DNA of 64,000 nt from contig NZ_WBKI01000006.1 of the NCBI RefSeq assembly GCF_008830365.1, forward strand, positions 1 through 64,000, in the 5' to 3' direction. The position numbers and the translations under genes were made by a program. This DNA comes from Serratia proteamaculans. GTDB lineage: Bacteria > Pseudomonadota > Gammaproteobacteria > Enterobacterales > Enterobacteriaceae. The notes under the pieces are model-generated. The model made no database searches, had not been told where the DNA came from, and was given only the letters and a program-made list of their open reading frames with translations. The stretch's first letter is position 1. The number at the start of each line of letters is the position of its first letter. Of the stretch, positions 1-9,871 are shown in pieces.

Positions 1-64
1 TTTTTCGAACCCGAAGGTTCTGGATATCGTCTTGTGGAGTGCCCACACAGATTGTCTGATAAAT

Positions 65-76
65 TGTTAAAGAGCA
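65..76 (-). promoter_or_regulatory. rrn leader boxA antitermination site
   Basis: On the minus strand these bases read TGCTCTTTAACA, the boxA of enterobacterial rRNA leaders, followed by the conserved leader text that continues to the window edge (ATTTATCAGACAATCTG and on). BoxA RNA recruits NusB/S10 for rRNA antitermination. The 16S gene must start just beyond base 1, transcribed leftwards out of the window. Confidence 0.92.
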
Positions 77-115
77 GTGAGTTAGCCGCCGTAGCTTGCT
101 ATCTCGAGGTGGCGT

Positions 116-143
116 ATATTACGCTTTCCTCTTTCAGAGTCAA
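116..143 (-). promoter_or_regulatory. rRNA operon promoter P2
   Basis: On the minus strand a -35 TTGACT (138-143) and a -10 TAATAT (116-121) are separated by 16 bp. The position, between P1 and boxA, is that of P2 in enterobacterial rrn operons, which gives basal rRNA transcription. Confidence 0.85.
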
Positions 144-224
144 CCCCTAAATTTCAGGATTTTTTCTCTTCGAACCCCGGAGACTCTGTGAAGTTGTTCA
201 CATGTTCCGTGTCGATGGAGGCGC

Positions 225-252
225 ATTATAGGGATCCGAATTTTTTGCACAA
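225..252 (-). promoter_or_regulatory. rRNA operon promoter P1 with GC-rich discriminator
   Basis: On the minus strand a -35 TTGTGC (247-252) and a perfect -10 TATAAT (225-230) are 16 bp apart. The -10 is followed by GCGCCTCC, the GC-rich discriminator expected of a ppGpp/DksA-controlled rrn P1. The AT-rich stretch upstream (about 253-300) fits an UP element; Fis sites could not be assigned. About 110 bp separate P1 and P2, as in E. coli. Confidence 0.85.
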
Positions 253-419
253 CCCCTTTCTTGATCTTTTCTTACTGTTTGCACACTTTTCAGCCCCTTC
301 GTGTGGATCTTGCGCGATCAGGGCCGTTTTCCACAGGATCCGTCACTTCAGTTGGTTGTAATTCCACCGCCAACGTCTAGTATTGCCGTTAAATATGATC
401 CCGACGTGAGGCTATTACC

Positions 420-962
420 ATGTCCGATGCAGTACGTTCTTATCTTCATTACTCTCCTAAACTGGGTCAACGCGTCATGATCGACCCTTCCAGCGTGGTG
501 ATCGGCAACATTGAGCTGGCCGATGACGTCAGTATCTGGCCATTGGTTGCCATCCGCGGCGACGTGAACGCAGTAAAAATTGGTGCACGCAGCAATATTC
601 AGGATGGTAGCGTGTTGCACGTGACCCATAAGTCTGAACATAACCCTGAAGGTTATCCGTTGCTGATCGGTGAAGATGTTACCGTTGGGCACAAAGCCAT
701 GTTGCACGGCTGCGCCATTGGCAATCGAGTATTGGTAGGAATGGGATCGATCCTGCTGGATGGTGCAGTAATAGAAGATGATGTAATGATTGGCGCCGGC
801 AGCTTGGTCGCGCCGGGTAAACGACTGGCGAGCGGTTATCTTTATATGGGTAGCCCGGCACGCCAGGTTCGTCCACTGACCGCCGGCGAGCGAGAGGGGT
901 TGCTTTACTCTTCTACTAACTATGTACGCTGGAAAGACGAATACTTGTCAGAAGATATCTGA
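420..962 (+). CDS. yrdA: Gamma-carbonic-anhydrase-like hexapeptide-repeat protein
   Basis: A cytoplasmic left-handed beta-helix protein of the gamma-class carbonic anhydrase superfamily. The 180 residues closely match E. coli YrdA. Hexapeptide repeats run from about residue 20 to 140, and the metal-binding histidines of the family are visible in HVTH (H67, H70) and HKAMLH (H91, H96), so a trimeric zinc site is expected. The physiological reaction is not settled; carbonic anhydrase activity is only inferred from the fold. It stands alone, divergent from an rrn operon and convergent with aroE. E. coli carries a small gene yrdB between yrdA and aroE; here only 37 bp separate the two, so yrdB is absent. 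Confidence 0.93.
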   Translation: MSDAVRSYLHYSPKLGQRVMIDPSSVVIGNIELADDVSIWPLVAIRGDVNAVKIGARSNIQDGSVLHVTHKSEHNPEGYPLLIGEDVTVGHKAMLHGCAIGNRVLVGMGSILLDGAVIEDDVMIGAGSLVAPGKRLASGYLYMGSPARQVRPLTAGEREGLLYSSTNYVRWKDEYLSEDI

Positions 963-967
963 CAAGC

Positions 968-993
968 GCCCGCTCCCTCACCGGAGAGCGGGC
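968..993. terminator. Bidirectional terminator between yrdA and aroE
   Basis: The inverted repeat GCCCGCTC (968-975) / GAGCGGGC (986-993) can form an 8-bp stem in the 37-bp gap between two convergent genes. The flanking T-runs are short, so strength is uncertain. Confidence 0.6.
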
Positions 994-999
994 CGGAAT

Positions 1000-1818
1000 T
1001 TACGCGGCCAGTTCGTGACGCAGCTGACGCAATACCGATTCGATCTCCGGCATTACACCATGCCACAACAGGAACGCATGCGCGGCCTGCCCCACCAGCA
1101 TCCCTAAACCGTCGGCATATTCTGTGGCACCCTGTTGCTGCGCCCAAGCCAGGAAGGGTGTTAATCCCTGCTGATAAAACATGTCATAACAACGGGTATG
1201 GCCATTGACCGTACCAACCGGTAACGCCGGGATGTCACCACTGATACCTGATGCCGTTGCGTTAATCACTAAATCAAACTGTTGTTGATCGAGTTGATCC
1301 AGAGGCAACGCGGATATTTCACCCAGGTGCTGGAATACCTGCGCCAGTGTCTGCGCACGGCTAAAAGTACGGTTGGTGATCACCACTTCACAACCAAAAG
1401 ACAGTAGCGGCAAGATCACGCCGCGCGCCGCGCCACCCGCCCCCACCAGCAGGATACGATCCTTCGGCTGGATCAACCCCTGACGTTCAAGATCGGTCAA
1501 CAGGCCGATACCATCGGTGTTGTCACCCAGTAATCCGCCGTCTGGCAGTATTTTCAAGGTATTTACCGCACCGGCCAGCGAGGCCCGTTGACTCAGTTCA
1601 GTCGCCGCCTCGTAAGCCTTCTCTTTAAAGGGAACCGTGACGTTCGCTCCCTGACCACCAGCCTGAATAAACGCCTGCAGAGTGGTTTCAAAACCGTCCA
1701 GCGGCGCCAGCACCGTACCATAAGGGTGTTCTATACCTGTTTGGGCGGCAAACAGCGCATGAATACGCGGTGATTTGCTGTGACCGATAGGGTTACCGAA
1801 TACCGCAAACTTCTCCAT
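1000..1818 (-). CDS. aroE: Shikimate dehydrogenase (NADP+)
   Basis: Catalyses NADPH-dependent reduction of 3-dehydroshikimate to shikimate, the fourth step of the chorismate pathway, in the cytoplasm. With the ATG at 1818 the protein has 272 residues, the E. coli length. It shows the SKSP substrate loop (14-17), catalytic K65 and D102 (GDNTD), the GAGGAA dinucleotide loop (127-132) and the NRT motif for NADP. An ATG six bases upstream (1824) is in frame, but the AGAGG Shine-Dalgarno is eight bases from the 1818 ATG and only two from the other, so 1818 is preferred. It is the last gene of the minus-strand run dprA-smg-yrdD-tsaC-aroE, an order also found in E. coli. Confidence 0.96.
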   Translation of the reverse strand: MEKFAVFGNPIGHSKSPRIHALFAAQTGIEHPYGTVLAPLDGFETTLQAFIQAGGQGANVTVPFKEKAYEAATELSQRASLAGAVNTLKILPDGGLLGDNTDGIGLLTDLERQGLIQPKDRILLVGAGGAARGVILPLLSFGCEVVITNRTFSRAQTLAQVFQHLGEISALPLDQLDQQQFDLVINATASGISGDIPALPVGTVNGHTRCYDMFYQQGLTPFLAWAQQQGATEYADGLGMLVGQAAHAFLLWHGVMPEIESVLRQLRHELAA

Positions 1819-1829
1819 GTACATGACCT

Positions 1830-2399
1830 CTAGCCTTGACGGATTTGCTTACCGGTCAGGACATCTCTGATTTCAGAAGGGTTAAGACGACCACCGACGT
1901 TGCCGGCCAGCACCGGGAAAGCGGCACCAAACTGCTGCTGCACTTCATCGGCGCTGCGGCAAGGCTCTTGCCCGCTAAGATTGGCACTGGTCGATACCAG
2001 CGGTTTGCCAAACTGCCGGCAAAGTTGCTGCACCAATGGGTGGTCACTAACACGTACCGCCAACGAGTTGAAACAACCGGTTAGCAAGCGGGGCGTTTCC
2101 GACCTGGCAGGAATAACCCAGGTCACCGGGCCCGGCCAACTGGCAAACATCGTGGCACGCTGCTGCTTACTCAGCACGGTGTCATCTATATAAGGTGTTA
2201 ACTGCGCATAATCGGCCGCAACCAGGATCAGTCCCTTTTCCCAGGGACGCTGTTTCAGTGCCAATAAGGCATTAACCGCCTGCTCGCTGTCGGGATCACA
2301 ACCCAGGCCAAATACCGCCTCGGTCGGATAGGCAATGACCTGGTGATTATGCAGCGCGTCAATAATTGGCAGGAAGGTGGCAGTGGATTCTGAGTTCAT
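1830..2399 (-). CDS. tsaC: L-threonylcarbamoyladenylate synthase TsaC
   Basis: Makes threonylcarbamoyl-AMP from threonine, bicarbonate and ATP, the first step of the t6A37 modification of ANN-decoding tRNAs; TsaD/TsaB/TsaE then transfer the group. The 189 residues form one YrdC/Sua5 domain with the nucleotide-binding KQRPWEKG (49-56) and STSANLSG segments; the protein lacks the extra Sua5 C-terminal domain, as usual for TsaC. The gene ends with TAG, 11 bases before the preferred aroE start, and begins 7 bases after yrdD ends, so cotranscription is likely. Confidence 0.95.
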   Translation of the reverse strand: MNSESTATFLPIIDALHNHQVIAYPTEAVFGLGCDPDSEQAVNALLALKQRPWEKGLILVAADYAQLTPYIDDTVLSKQQRATMFASWPGPVTWVIPARSETPRLLTGCFNSLAVRVSDHPLVQQLCRQFGKPLVSTSANLSGQEPCRSADEVQQQFGAAFPVLAGNVGGRLNPSEIRDVLTGKQIRQG

Positions 2400-2406
2400 G
2401 ATGTCT

Positions 2407-2952
2407 TTATTCTGTAGTGACTACGGGTTTCCCGCAAAGTTTACTGGCACAGCAAAGGGTTGGGCCTTTCGCCGTGCGCTTTTCCATCAGCAACGGATAG
2501 TGGCAGTACTCACACTCACCGGCGACGGGCTTAAAATTGAGAACAAACTGGCATTCAGGGTAGCGATCGCAAGAGTGGAACACCTTGCCATAGCGCGATT
2601 TGCGCTGCAGCAGTTTACCCTGTTCGCACTGCGGACAACTGATACTGGTTTCATCCGGTTTATCGATGACCTCCGTGTGGTCGCACTCCGGATAGTTGCT
2701 GCAAGCGATAAACATACCGTAACGCCCCTGACGCAAGGCCAGCGTCGCCTGGCATTTCGGGCATTCTTGCCCATCCAGCATCTTGACGATATGGCCATCG
2801 GCCTGCGCTTTCAACGGCCGGATATGTTGGCATTCAGGATAACGGGAACAACCGAGGAAGGGGCCGTGGCGACCACTGCGGATCACCAACTCGGCCCCGC
2901 ATTCCGGACAAGGTTCATTTTGCCTGGCGGCAAAAATCGCTGCTTTTGTCAT
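2407..2952 (-). CDS. yrdD: Topoisomerase-type zinc-ribbon protein YrdD
   Basis: A 181-residue protein made almost wholly of zinc ribbons like those at the C-terminus of DNA topoisomerase I. Four Cys4-type modules follow each other: CPEC...CSRYPEC, CPKC...CSNYPEC, CPQC...CDRYPEC and CEYC...CASKLC. No topoisomerase catalytic domain is present, so it is likely a free-standing nucleic-acid-binding protein; its role is unknown. Gene position between smg and tsaC is as in E. coli. Confidence 0.92.
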   Translation of the reverse strand: MTKAAIFAARQNEPCPECGAELVIRSGRHGPFLGCSRYPECQHIRPLKAQADGHIVKMLDGQECPKCQATLALRQGRYGMFIACSNYPECDHTEVIDKPDETSISCPQCEQGKLLQRKSRYGKVFHSCDRYPECQFVLNFKPVAGECEYCHYPLLMEKRTAKGPTLCCASKLCGKPVVTTE

Positions 2953-2977
2953 AACTTCTTCTATTCATGTTATCGGC

Positions 2978-3451
2978 TCAGTGCAGATAACCTTCGTTTA
3001 CTTCAAACAACAGTTCTTCCATTTGCTGATAGGCACTTTCATATCCGGGGATATTAAACAGCACCATCAACACCACCCATTTCAGATCTTCGAGATCGAA
3101 TTCCGTGTTATCCAAAGCCATAACACGATCGATAACCATTTCACGGGTTTCGAGGTTCAATACCTGAATCTGCTCCAGGAACAGGAGGAAACCACGGCAA
3201 CTGGCATCCAAACGCACGCCTTCTTCTTCGGTGTAAATCCGCATTGCCAGCGGATCGGCATCCATAAAATACGGCGCATTTTCGCCTTCCTGCAGGTCGG
3301 CAAGTTTTTCAAGCCAATTCAACGCGTTGTAGATATCATCCCGATGAAACCCCGCCTGAGCGAGATCATCGGTCAGTTGATCCTGATCGACGCGCATCTC
3401 TGGTTCATTGTGGATATAAGTTTCAAACAAGTACATCAGTACGTCGAACAT
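2978..3451 (-). CDS. smg: Smg family protein (DUF494)
   Basis: A 157-residue acidic, helical cytoplasmic protein, the same length as E. coli Smg and conserved along its whole length (for example [17 protein letters not shown] and the terminal [13 protein letters not shown]). The function of the family is not established. It overlaps the 3' end of dprA by 29 bases, which points to translational coupling; dprA-smg neighbourhood is widely conserved. Confidence 0.93.
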   Translation of the reverse strand: MFDVLMYLFETYIHNEPEMRVDQDQLTDDLAQAGFHRDDIYNALNWLEKLADLQEGENAPYFMDADPLAMRIYTEEEGVRLDASCRGFLLFLEQIQVLNLETREMVIDRVMALDNTEFDLEDLKWVVLMVLFNIPGYESAYQQMEELLFEVNEGYLH

Positions 3452-4544
3452 GGCCTGCCCTCCTTATTCGGACATAGCCGCCGGGTACAGCTGCGATCCA
3501 CCCTGCTAACTCCAGATCGAGTAACTTGATTACCACCTCTGGCACAGGTTGGCCGGCACGTTCAGCGACGACGTCAACAGGTGTCACCTCATCTCCTACG
3601 TTAGCCAACACATCGGCAAATGGCAATTCAACTTCGGCTTCTGACGCACAAATAGTTGTATTTTCGTTCAGCGACAGCCAATGCAGGCCGCTGCCCAGTT
3701 GCTCAGCGATCTCTTTCGGCCCGGTAACCAGATAAGCCCCCTGTTGGATCAGCCAATGCGTACCTTCACTCATTGGGTTGCCCAGAGCCCCGGGTAAAGC
3801 AAAAACCTCACGCCCCTGTTCCAGAGCGTAACGGGCAGTAATCAGCGTTCCGCTGCGCAGGGAGGCTTCGATGACCACCACGCCCAGGCTTAATCCACTG
3901 ATAATGCGATTACGGCGTGGAAAGTGGTCAGGCATCGGCAGATCGGTGGCCAGATACTCAGAAACCAGTGCTCCGCCGCTTTCAACGATCTGTTCTGCCA
4001 GGCGTTGATGCCGGCGCGGATAGATGTTGGCCAAGCCGCTGCCCAGAACGGCAACGGTGCCCCCTTCAGCAGCCAACGCTGCACGGTGGCAAATGCTGTC
4101 GATACCGAGGGCCAGCCCGCTGGTGATGGTAAACCCACAGTGCACCAATCCGGTGGCAAAGTAATTGGCCCAGTGTTCACCATAATGGCTGAACTGCCGA
4201 CTGCCAACCATAGCGATTTGCGGCTGCTGCACGACTGCCGGGTTACCCTTTACCAACAGCAGCAACGGTGCATCATCGATAGTGAGCAGTCGTTCCGGGT
4301 AGTCAGCCTCACCGTAAATCCACAGCAAGTTTTCAGGCTGCTCCAGCCAGGTAAGTGTAGCGGTCAGATAGCGCGGATCCACCTGGCGAAACTGGGCCTG
4401 CTGCCGGTCATTCAGCCCCAACTCCCGCAGCAAAGAATACGGCGGCCCACCGGACGTCACCATTTGCCGTATTATCTGGCTGGCTTGTGCCGTATCCAGC
4501 CCGGTGACCCCACGCATTCGTATGCCGATCTCCTGTGCCTGCAT
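3423..4544 (-). CDS. dprA: DNA processing protein DprA/Smf
   Basis: DprA binds incoming single-stranded DNA and loads RecA during natural transformation; in enterobacteria its everyday role is unclear. The protein has the Rossmann-like core with [25 protein letters not shown] and [11 protein letters not shown] motifs, and a C-terminal winged-helix (DML1-like) domain ending [13 protein letters not shown]. The frame stays open upstream to a TTG at 4589, but the ATG at 4544 has a GAGGGAA ribosome site and gives 373 residues starting MQAQEIG, aligning with the E. coli start. It is divergent from def and starts the dprA-smg-yrdD-tsaC-aroE run. Confidence 0.93.
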   Translation of the reverse strand: MQAQEIGIRMRGVTGLDTAQASQIIRQMVTSGGPPYSLLRELGLNDRQQAQFRQVDPRYLTATLTWLEQPENLLWIYGEADYPERLLTIDDAPLLLLVKGNPAVVQQPQIAMVGSRQFSHYGEHWANYFATGLVHCGFTITSGLALGIDSICHRAALAAEGGTVAVLGSGLANIYPRRHQRLAEQIVESGGALVSEYLATDLPMPDHFPRRNRIISGLSLGVVVIEASLRSGTLITARYALEQGREVFALPGALGNPMSEGTHWLIQQGAYLVTGPKEIAEQLGSGLHWLSLNENTTICASEAEVELPFADVLANVGDEVTPVDVVAERAGQPVPEVVIKLLDLELAGWIAAVPGGYVRIRRAGHVRRTDVLV

Positions 4545-4677
4545 CGCCTGTTCCCTCGCAGAAAATGGTGGTATTACCAATTCGAGCAATTGGTGCGCAA
4601 TGCTGTCAATCAGGCTGGGAAATGTCTAGAATAGAAGCTAAACCTCGTTTATCACTCGGATACAGATCTCAAGATAT

Positions 4678-5187
4678 ATGTCAGTATTGCAGGTATTACA
4701 TTACCCAGACGACCGGCTGCGCAAAGTCGCGGCCCCGGTTAAAGAAGTCAATGCGAATATCCAGCGCATCGTGGATGATATGTTTGAAACCATGTACGCA
4801 GAGGAAGGCATTGGCCTGGCTGCGACACAGGTGGATATCCATCAGCGCATTATCGTCATTGACGTTTCTGAGAACCGCGATCAGCGCCTGGTGCTGATCA
4901 ACCCGGAACTGCTGGAAAAAGGCGGTGAAACCGGGATTGAGGAAGGTTGCCTTTCCATTCCCGAACAGCGTGCTTTAGTCCCGCGTGCCGCTACTGTGAA
5001 AATCAGAGCGCTGGATCGCGACGGCAAGCCTTTTGAGCTGGAAGCCGACGACCTGTTGGCCATCTGTATCCAGCACGAAATGGATCACCTGGTAGGCAAG
5101 CTGTTCGTCGATTACCTGTCGCCACTGAAGCGCCAGCGTATCCGTCAGAAACTGGAAAAAATGGCCAAGCTTAACGCCCGCGCCTAA
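4678..5187 (+). CDS. def: Peptide deformylase
   Basis: Removes the formyl group from the N-terminal methionine of new proteins at the ribosome exit. All three family motifs are intact in the 169-residue protein: GIGLAATQ (44-51), EGCLS with metal ligand C91, and QHEMDH with ligands H133 and H137 and catalytic E134. It opens the plus-strand pair def-fmt, 17 bases apart, which couples formylation and deformylation of the initiator. Confidence 0.97.
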   Translation: MSVLQVLHYPDDRLRKVAAPVKEVNANIQRIVDDMFETMYAEEGIGLAATQVDIHQRIIVIDVSENRDQRLVLINPELLEKGGETGIEEGCLSIPEQRALVPRAATVKIRALDRDGKPFELEADDLLAICIQHEMDHLVGKLFVDYLSPLKRQRIRQKLEKMAKLNARA

Positions 5188-5204
5188 CCGATCAGGAAAT
5201 CAAC

Positions 5205-6149
5205 GTGTCTGACTCTTTACGGATTATTTTCGCCGGAACTCCAGACTTCGCAGCGCGTCATCTTGACGCGCTGTTGTCATCTGGGCACCAGATTGTCGGG
5301 GTTTTCACCCAACCCGACCGCCCTGCCGGTCGCGGCAACAAGTTGACATCCAGCCCGGTCAAGGTTCTAGCCGAGCAGCACCATTTGCCGGTGTTTCAGC
5401 CCAAATCACTGCGTCCGGAAGAGAACCAGCACCTGGTTGCCGATCTCAACGCCGATGTCATGGTGGTTGTGGCTTATGGTCTGATCCTGCCCAAAGCGGT
5501 GCTGGAGATGCCGCGACTCGGTTGCATCAACGTCCACGGCTCACTGCTGCCACGCTGGCGTGGTGCCGCCCCGATCCAACGTTCCCTCTGGGCCGGTGAT
5601 AACGAAACCGGCGTGACCATCATGCAGATGGACGTGGGTTTGGACACTGGCGATATGATGCACAAGATCGCCTGCCCGATCGAAGCCGCTGACACCAGCG
5701 CCAGTCTGTACGACAAGCTGGCTCAACTTGGCCCGCAGGGTTTGCTGACCACGCTGCAGCAGATGGCTGAGGGTACGGCGAAACGTGAAGTGCAGGATGA
5801 ATCGCTGGTTACCTACGCCGAAAAGCTGAGCAAAGAAGAAGCTCGCCTGGACTGGAGCCTGTCCGCTGCGCAACTTGAACGCTGTATTCGTGCCTTCAAC
5901 CCGTGGCCAGTCAGCTATTTCACCATTGACGATCAACCGGTGAAGGTGTGGCAGGCAACGGTGCTGACGCAGAGCACGGACGCAGAACCTGGCACCATCG
6001 TCCATGCCGATAAGCACGGCATTCAGGTGGCGACCTCCGAGGGTATTCTTAACCTGACTCAACTGCAGCCGGCAGGCAAAAAACCCATGTCAGCGCAGGA
6101 TCTGCTGAACTCACGTCGTGAATGGTTTACACCGGGCAACCGGTTATAA
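5205..6149 (+). CDS. fmt: Methionyl-tRNA formyltransferase
   Basis: Formylates Met-tRNA(fMet) with 10-formyltetrahydrofolate before initiation. The 314-residue protein has the N-terminal formyltransferase domain with catalytic N109, H111 and D147 ([13 protein letters not shown] and DVGLDTGD) and a C-terminal OB-like tRNA-binding domain from about residue 205. It follows def by 17 bases. A stem-loop downstream (6162-6183) separates it from rsmB. Confidence 0.97.
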   Translation: MSDSLRIIFAGTPDFAARHLDALLSSGHQIVGVFTQPDRPAGRGNKLTSSPVKVLAEQHHLPVFQPKSLRPEENQHLVADLNADVMVVVAYGLILPKAVLEMPRLGCINVHGSLLPRWRGAAPIQRSLWAGDNETGVTIMQMDVGLDTGDMMHKIACPIEAADTSASLYDKLAQLGPQGLLTTLQQMAEGTAKREVQDESLVTYAEKLSKEEARLDWSLSAAQLERCIRAFNPWPVSYFTIDDQPVKVWQATVLTQSTDAEPGTIVHADKHGIQVATSEGILNLTQLQPAGKKPMSAQDLLNSRREWFTPGNRL

Positions 6150-6161
6150 ACCGCCCCCACT

Positions 6162-6195
6162 GCCCGGCCGATAATCGCCGGGCTGTTTCTTTCTT
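6162..6195 (+). terminator. Possible terminator after fmt
   Basis: GCCCGGC (6162-6168) and GCCGGGC (6177-6183) form a 7-bp stem with an 8-base loop, followed by TGTTTCTTTCTT. The T-run is interrupted, so this may be a partial terminator between fmt and rsmB. Confidence 0.5.
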
Positions 6196-6222
6196 AATGC
6201 CGATCGTTATCAGCTTTAGCCT

Positions 6223-7512
6223 ATGAAAAACAATTACAATCTCCGCAGCATCGCTGCCAAAGCCATCGGCCAGGTGCTGGATCAGGGCCAGTCACTCAGT
6301 ACTGTACTGCCGTCACTGCAAAAGACCATTTCTGACAAGGACCGTGCTCTGCTGCAGGAACTGTGCTTCGGCACCCTCCGCGTGCTGCCGCAACTGGAAT
6401 GGTGTATTCAACAATTAATGGCCAAGCCAATGACCGGCAAGCAGCGTACGCTGCACTATTTGCTGATGGTCGGCTTATACCAACTGCTGTATACCCGTAT
6501 TCCCGCTCACGCGGTGCTGGCGGAAACCGTGGAAGGTGCAGTTGCGCTGAAGCGTCCACAGCTTAAAGGTCTGATCAACGGCGTACTGCGCCAGTTCCAA
6601 CGTCAGCAGGAAGAATTGCTGCAACGTGCGGCCAATAATGACAGCCGCTATCTGCACCCTAGCTGGCTATTGAAACGTATCCAACAGGCCTATCCCGCGC
6701 AGTGGGAACAGATTATTGATGCCAATAATCAGAAACCGCCAATGTGGCTGCGCGTCAACCGCTTGCATCACACTCGCGAAGCCTATTTACAGTTGATGGA
6801 ACAGGCTGATATCGCCGCCGAACCGCATGCCGAATATCGCGATGCCGTGCGTTTGCTTGCACCATGCCCCGTTACCGATCTGCCGGGCTTTGCCGACGGC
6901 TGGGTCACCGTGCAGGATGCCTCCGCTCAGGGTTGTGTCGATCTGCTGGATCCGCAAGACGGAGAACAGATCCTCGATTTGTGCGCAGCTCCCGGCGGTA
7001 AAACCACCCACATTTTAGAAGCGGCTCCCAAAGCCCATGTGATGGCCGTCGATATCGATGAACAACGTCTGAGCCGGGTCAAAGAAAACCTGCAACGCCT
7101 GCGTTTACACGCTGAAGTGAAGCAGGGCGATGGCCGCACTCCGCAACAATGGTGCGGCGACAAACAGTTCGATCGTATTTTGTTGGACGCCCCTTGCTCA
7201 GCTACCGGTGTGATCCGCCGTCATCCAGATATCAAATGGCTGCGTCGCGACCGAGACATCGCGGAGCTGGCCACGCTCCAGGCCGAGATTATTGAGGCCA
7301 TCTGGCCGCATCTCAAAAGCGGTGGTGTGATGGTGTATGCCACCTGCTCCATTCTGCCGGCAGAAAACTCAGAGCAGATTAGCGCCTTCCTTCAGCGTCA
7401 TCCCGAGGCCCGTCTGGCTGAAACCGGCAACGAGCAACAGCCTGGCCGACAGAATCTTCCACATCCAGAGGATGGGGATGGCTTCTTTTACGCTAAGCTG
7501 ATTAAAATGTAG
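6223..7512 (+). CDS. rsmB: 16S rRNA m5C967 methyltransferase RsmB
   Basis: Methylates C967 of 16S rRNA using S-adenosylmethionine. The 429-residue protein joins an N-terminal NusB-like RNA-binding domain (about 1-140) to a Rossmann methyltransferase domain with the SAM loop [11 protein letters not shown] and two motif cysteines, one in [10 protein letters not shown] and the catalytic one in YATCS. It lies 73 bp after fmt, in the order fmt-rsmB-trkA known from E. coli. Confidence 0.96.
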   Translation: MKNNYNLRSIAAKAIGQVLDQGQSLSTVLPSLQKTISDKDRALLQELCFGTLRVLPQLEWCIQQLMAKPMTGKQRTLHYLLMVGLYQLLYTRIPAHAVLAETVEGAVALKRPQLKGLINGVLRQFQRQQEELLQRAANNDSRYLHPSWLLKRIQQAYPAQWEQIIDANNQKPPMWLRVNRLHHTREAYLQLMEQADIAAEPHAEYRDAVRLLAPCPVTDLPGFADGWVTVQDASAQGCVDLLDPQDGEQILDLCAAPGGKTTHILEAAPKAHVMAVDIDEQRLSRVKENLQRLRLHAEVKQGDGRTPQQWCGDKQFDRILLDAPCSATGVIRRHPDIKWLRRDRDIAELATLQAEIIEAIWPHLKSGGVMVYATCSILPAENSEQISAFLQRHPEARLAETGNEQQPGRQNLPHPEDGDGFFYAKLIKM

Positions 7513-7526
7513 CTGTTCAGTACTCT

Positions 7527-7545
7527 GGGCGCGGCTGTTGCGCCC
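7527..7545 (+). terminator. Weak stem-loop between rsmB and trkA
   Basis: GGGCGC (7527-7532) pairs with GCGCCC (7540-7545), followed by TTTC only. It could attenuate or protect the rsmB end; it is not a strong terminator. Confidence 0.35.
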
Positions 7546-7589
7546 TTTCAGATAATCTTCAGCGGTTTCAGTGTGAAGCAGAGAAGCGA

Positions 7590-8966
7590 ATGAAAATAAT
7601 TATTCTTGGCGCGGGTCAGGTTGGCGGGACACTGGCGGAAAACCTGGTGGGCGAAAATAACGATATTACCGTCGTGGATACCGACTCCGGCCGCCTGCGT
7701 CAGTTACAGGATAAGTTCGACCTGCGGGTTGTTCAGGGCTATGGCTCTCATCCACGCGTGCTCCGAGAAGCAGGGGCTGAAGATGCCGATATGCTGGTTG
7801 CCGTCACTAACTCAGACGAAACCAACATGATTGCCTGTCAGATTGCCTACTCGCTGTTTAATACCCCTAACCGAATCGCCCGCATCCGTGCGCCAGAATA
7901 TATCCGCGAGTCAGAGAAGCTTTTTAATCCGGAAGCGGTACCCATTGACCACCTGATCTCACCAGAACAGTTGGTTATCGATTACATCTATAAATTGATT
8001 GAATACCCGGGCGCGCTGCAAGTAGTCAACTTTGCAGAAGGCAAGGTCAGCATCGCCGCAGTAAAAGCTTACTACGGTGGCCCGTTGGTGGGTAACGCTC
8101 TGTCTTCAATGCGTGAACATATGCCGCACATTGATACTCGCGTCGCTGCTATCTTCCGCCAGGATCGACCGATTCGCCCGCAGGGTTCCACTATTATTGA
8201 AGCCGGTGATGAAGTGTTCTTTGTTGCCGCCTCGCAGCACATCCGTGCGGTAATGAGTGAACTACAACGATTAGAGAAACCCTATAAGCGCATCATGATT
8301 GTCGGGGGAGGCAACGTCGGTGCTGGCCTGGCGCAACGGTTGGAGAAATCCTACAACGTGAAGCTGATTGAACGTAATCAGCAACGTGCCGCAGAACTGG
8401 CTGAACAACTGCATGACACCATCGTATTTTATGGCGATGCCTCGGACCAGGAACTGCTGGCGGAAGAACATGTTGATCAGGTCGATGTATTTATCGCGAT
8501 CACCAATGACGACGAAGCAAACATTATGTCGGCTATGCTCGCCAAACGCATGGGCGCCAAAAAAGTCATGGTGTTAATTCAGCGTCGTGCCTATGTTGAC
8601 CTGGTACAGGGCAGCGTCATCGACATTGCCATTTCCCCACAACAGGCAACCATTTCAGCGCTGTTGGGCCATGTAAGAAAAGCGGATATCGTCAGCGTTT
8701 CCTCACTCCGCCGCGGTGTCGCGGAAGCCATCGAAGCCATTGCGCACGGTGATGAGAGCACCTCAAAAGTGGTCGGTCGCACAGTTGAAAATATTAAATT
8801 GCCGCCGGGTACCACCATTGGTGCCATTGTGCGCGGTGATGACGTTATTATTGCCAACGGCAGCAGCAAAATTGAACAAGGCGATCATGTCATTATGTTT
8901 ATAACCGACAAAAAGTTCGTTCCTGACGTTGAACGCCTGTTCCAACCAAGTCCATTCTTCTTGTAG
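7590..8966 (+). CDS. trkA: Trk system potassium uptake regulatory subunit TrkA
   Basis: TrkA is the peripheral NAD(H)-binding subunit required for K+ uptake by TrkH/TrkG. The 458 residues contain two tandem RCK units, each with a Rossmann glycine loop: [13 protein letters not shown] at about residue 7 and [13 protein letters not shown] at about 239, each followed by an RCK_C domain. No membrane segment is present. No Trk membrane subunit lies nearby, which is normal for this family. Confidence 0.96.
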   Translation: MKIIILGAGQVGGTLAENLVGENNDITVVDTDSGRLRQLQDKFDLRVVQGYGSHPRVLREAGAEDADMLVAVTNSDETNMIACQIAYSLFNTPNRIARIRAPEYIRESEKLFNPEAVPIDHLISPEQLVIDYIYKLIEYPGALQVVNFAEGKVSIAAVKAYYGGPLVGNALSSMREHMPHIDTRVAAIFRQDRPIRPQGSTIIEAGDEVFFVAASQHIRAVMSELQRLEKPYKRIMIVGGGNVGAGLAQRLEKSYNVKLIERNQQRAAELAEQLHDTIVFYGDASDQELLAEEHVDQVDVFIAITNDDEANIMSAMLAKRMGAKKVMVLIQRRAYVDLVQGSVIDIAISPQQATISALLGHVRKADIVSVSSLRRGVAEAIEAIAHGDESTSKVVGRTVENIKLPPGTTIGAIVRGDDVIIANGSSKIEQGDHVIMFITDKKFVPDVERLFQPSPFFL

Positions 8967-9059
8967 AACAAATGTAGTAATAGATGGTCTATAATTGCGA
9001 AGTTGTTCTCCGCCATGGAAGGAGATAAAAGTTTTCGCTCCTTTTGTGGCAAAGGGAAA

Positions 9060-9088
9060 TTGCTTTGTTAAACTTGAGTTATTAAATT
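9060..9088 (+). promoter_or_regulatory. Candidate mscL promoter
   Basis: TTGCTT (9060-9065) and TAAATT (9083-9088) are 17 bp apart and lie 19 bp upstream of the mscL ATG. This is a pattern match only; transcription from trkA is also possible. Confidence 0.4.
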
Positions 9089-9106
9089 CTGCAAGGGGTG
9101 CGTTCT

Positions 9107-9523
9107 ATGAGTATGATGAAAGAGTTCCGCGAGTTTGCCATGCGTGGCAACGTGGTCGACTTGGCAGTAGGTGTGATTATTGGTGCGGCATTCGGTAAGA
9201 TCGTCTCGTCTTTCGTTGCAGATATCATTATGCCACCACTGGGCTTGCTGATTGGCGGCGTTGACTTCAAACAATTCCACCTGGTATTACGCGAAGCTCA
9301 GGGCGCGATTCCTGCAGTAGTAATGAACTACGGTTCATTCATTCAGACCATTTTCGATTTTGTGATTGTTGCCTTCGCTATTTTCCTGGCAATTAAATTA
9401 ATGAATAAAGTGCGTCGTAAACAGGAAGAAGAGCCAGCAGCGCCTCCGGCACCGACCGCAGAAGAAAAACTGCTGACTGAAATTCGTGATTTACTGAGTC
9501 AACAGCAACAACCTAAACTGTAA
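9107..9523 (+). CDS. mscL: Large-conductance mechanosensitive channel MscL
   Basis: Inner-membrane pentameric channel that opens under high membrane tension after hypo-osmotic shock. The 138-residue protein shows the N-terminal amphipathic [13 protein letters not shown]1 (about 15-45, with the tight pore stretch [13 protein letters not shown]), a periplasmic loop, TM2 (about 76-98) and a charged C-terminal helix. The ATG at 9107 is chosen because an AAGGGG ribosome site lies 8 bases upstream and the protein then starts like E. coli MscL; an in-frame GTG at 9098 lies inside that site. Confidence 0.96.
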   Translation: MSMMKEFREFAMRGNVVDLAVGVIIGAAFGKIVSSFVADIIMPPLGLLIGGVDFKQFHLVLREAQGAIPAVVMNYGSFIQTIFDFVIVAFAIFLAIKLMNKVRRKQEEEPAAPPAPTAEEKLLTEIRDLLSQQQQPKL

Positions 9524-9544
9524 AACAGTTTCTCCTACGCGACT

Positions 9545-9575
9545 AAAAAGCCATCTTATTAAGATGGCTTTTTTA
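9545..9575. terminator. Bidirectional terminator between mscL and arfA
   Basis: AAAAAGCCATCTT, a short loop and AAGATGGCTTTTTT form a stem flanked by A-runs and T-runs, so it can end transcription from mscL (plus) and arfA (minus). Confidence 0.85.
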
Positions 9576-9580
9576 ATGCA

Positions 9581-9787
9581 TTAAAACCAGAAGGCCAGTG
9601 GTAAATTATCGCTTGATAGTTTGCCACTGGCCTCCCAGTTTCCGCCTTTTGCATGTTTGTCTTTACGCCGGTAGCTACCCTTGCCTTTGGTATTTTTCTC
9701 TACCCTTTGTCGGAATAACGGATCGTGCAACAGTGCCTCAATGGCATTGTCCTGTATCTGGCCTTTGGTATGACGGTATTTAGTCAT
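9581..9787 (-). CDS. arfA: Alternative ribosome-rescue factor ArfA
   Basis: ArfA recruits RF2 to ribosomes stalled on mRNAs without a stop codon, as a backup to tmRNA. The 68 residues match E. coli ArfA strongly in the active part ([24 protein letters not shown], then KGKGSY and GNWEASGK). The tail is different and hydrophobic (LPLAFWF). In E. coli the full-length protein is unstable and the active form comes from an mRNA truncated at a hairpin in the coding end; the same kind of hairpin is present here (9592-9633). Position between mscL and zntR is as in E. coli. The start has a clear AAGGAG site. Confidence 0.93.
   Translation of the reverse strand: MTKYRHTKGQIQDNAIEALLHDPLFRQRVEKNTKGKGSYRRKDKHAKGGNWEASGKLSSDNLPLAFWF
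9592..9633 (-). promoter_or_regulatory. Hairpin in the 3' coding end of arfA (nonstop-mRNA switch)
   Basis: Inside the arfA frame, AGGCCAGTGG is followed after a loop by the complementary CCACTGGCCT (9592-9601 with 9624-9633), a perfect 10-bp stem, plus one C:A mismatch and three more A:T pairs towards a 14-base loop. In E. coli an RNase III-cut hairpin or terminator at the corresponding place yields nonstop arfA mRNA, so tmRNA activity decides ArfA level. The role here is inferred from that. Confidence 0.75.
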
Positions 9788-9871
9788 GGTAATGCTCCTT
9801 GTTTATCTATGGATATAAATCGTGGCGATAATACTGCCGGCCGTATAAAAATTAAAGTGCTGATAGCCCAT

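Larger units (their letters stand above)
1..419. other. Intergenic region between an rRNA operon and yrdA
   Basis: No protein gene is supported here. The left two thirds hold the minus-strand rrn leader and promoters P1 and P2. A short hairpin (GAACC-TTCG-GGTTC on the minus strand, about 5-20) lies in the leader beyond boxA. The last 100 bases should hold the yrdA promoter, but no convincing -35/-10 pair was found. Confidence 0.7.

Noticed and set aside
1-60. 5' end of a 16S rRNA gene
   Set aside because: The bases are rrn leader downstream of boxA; the mature 16S start sequence is not reached before the window edge.
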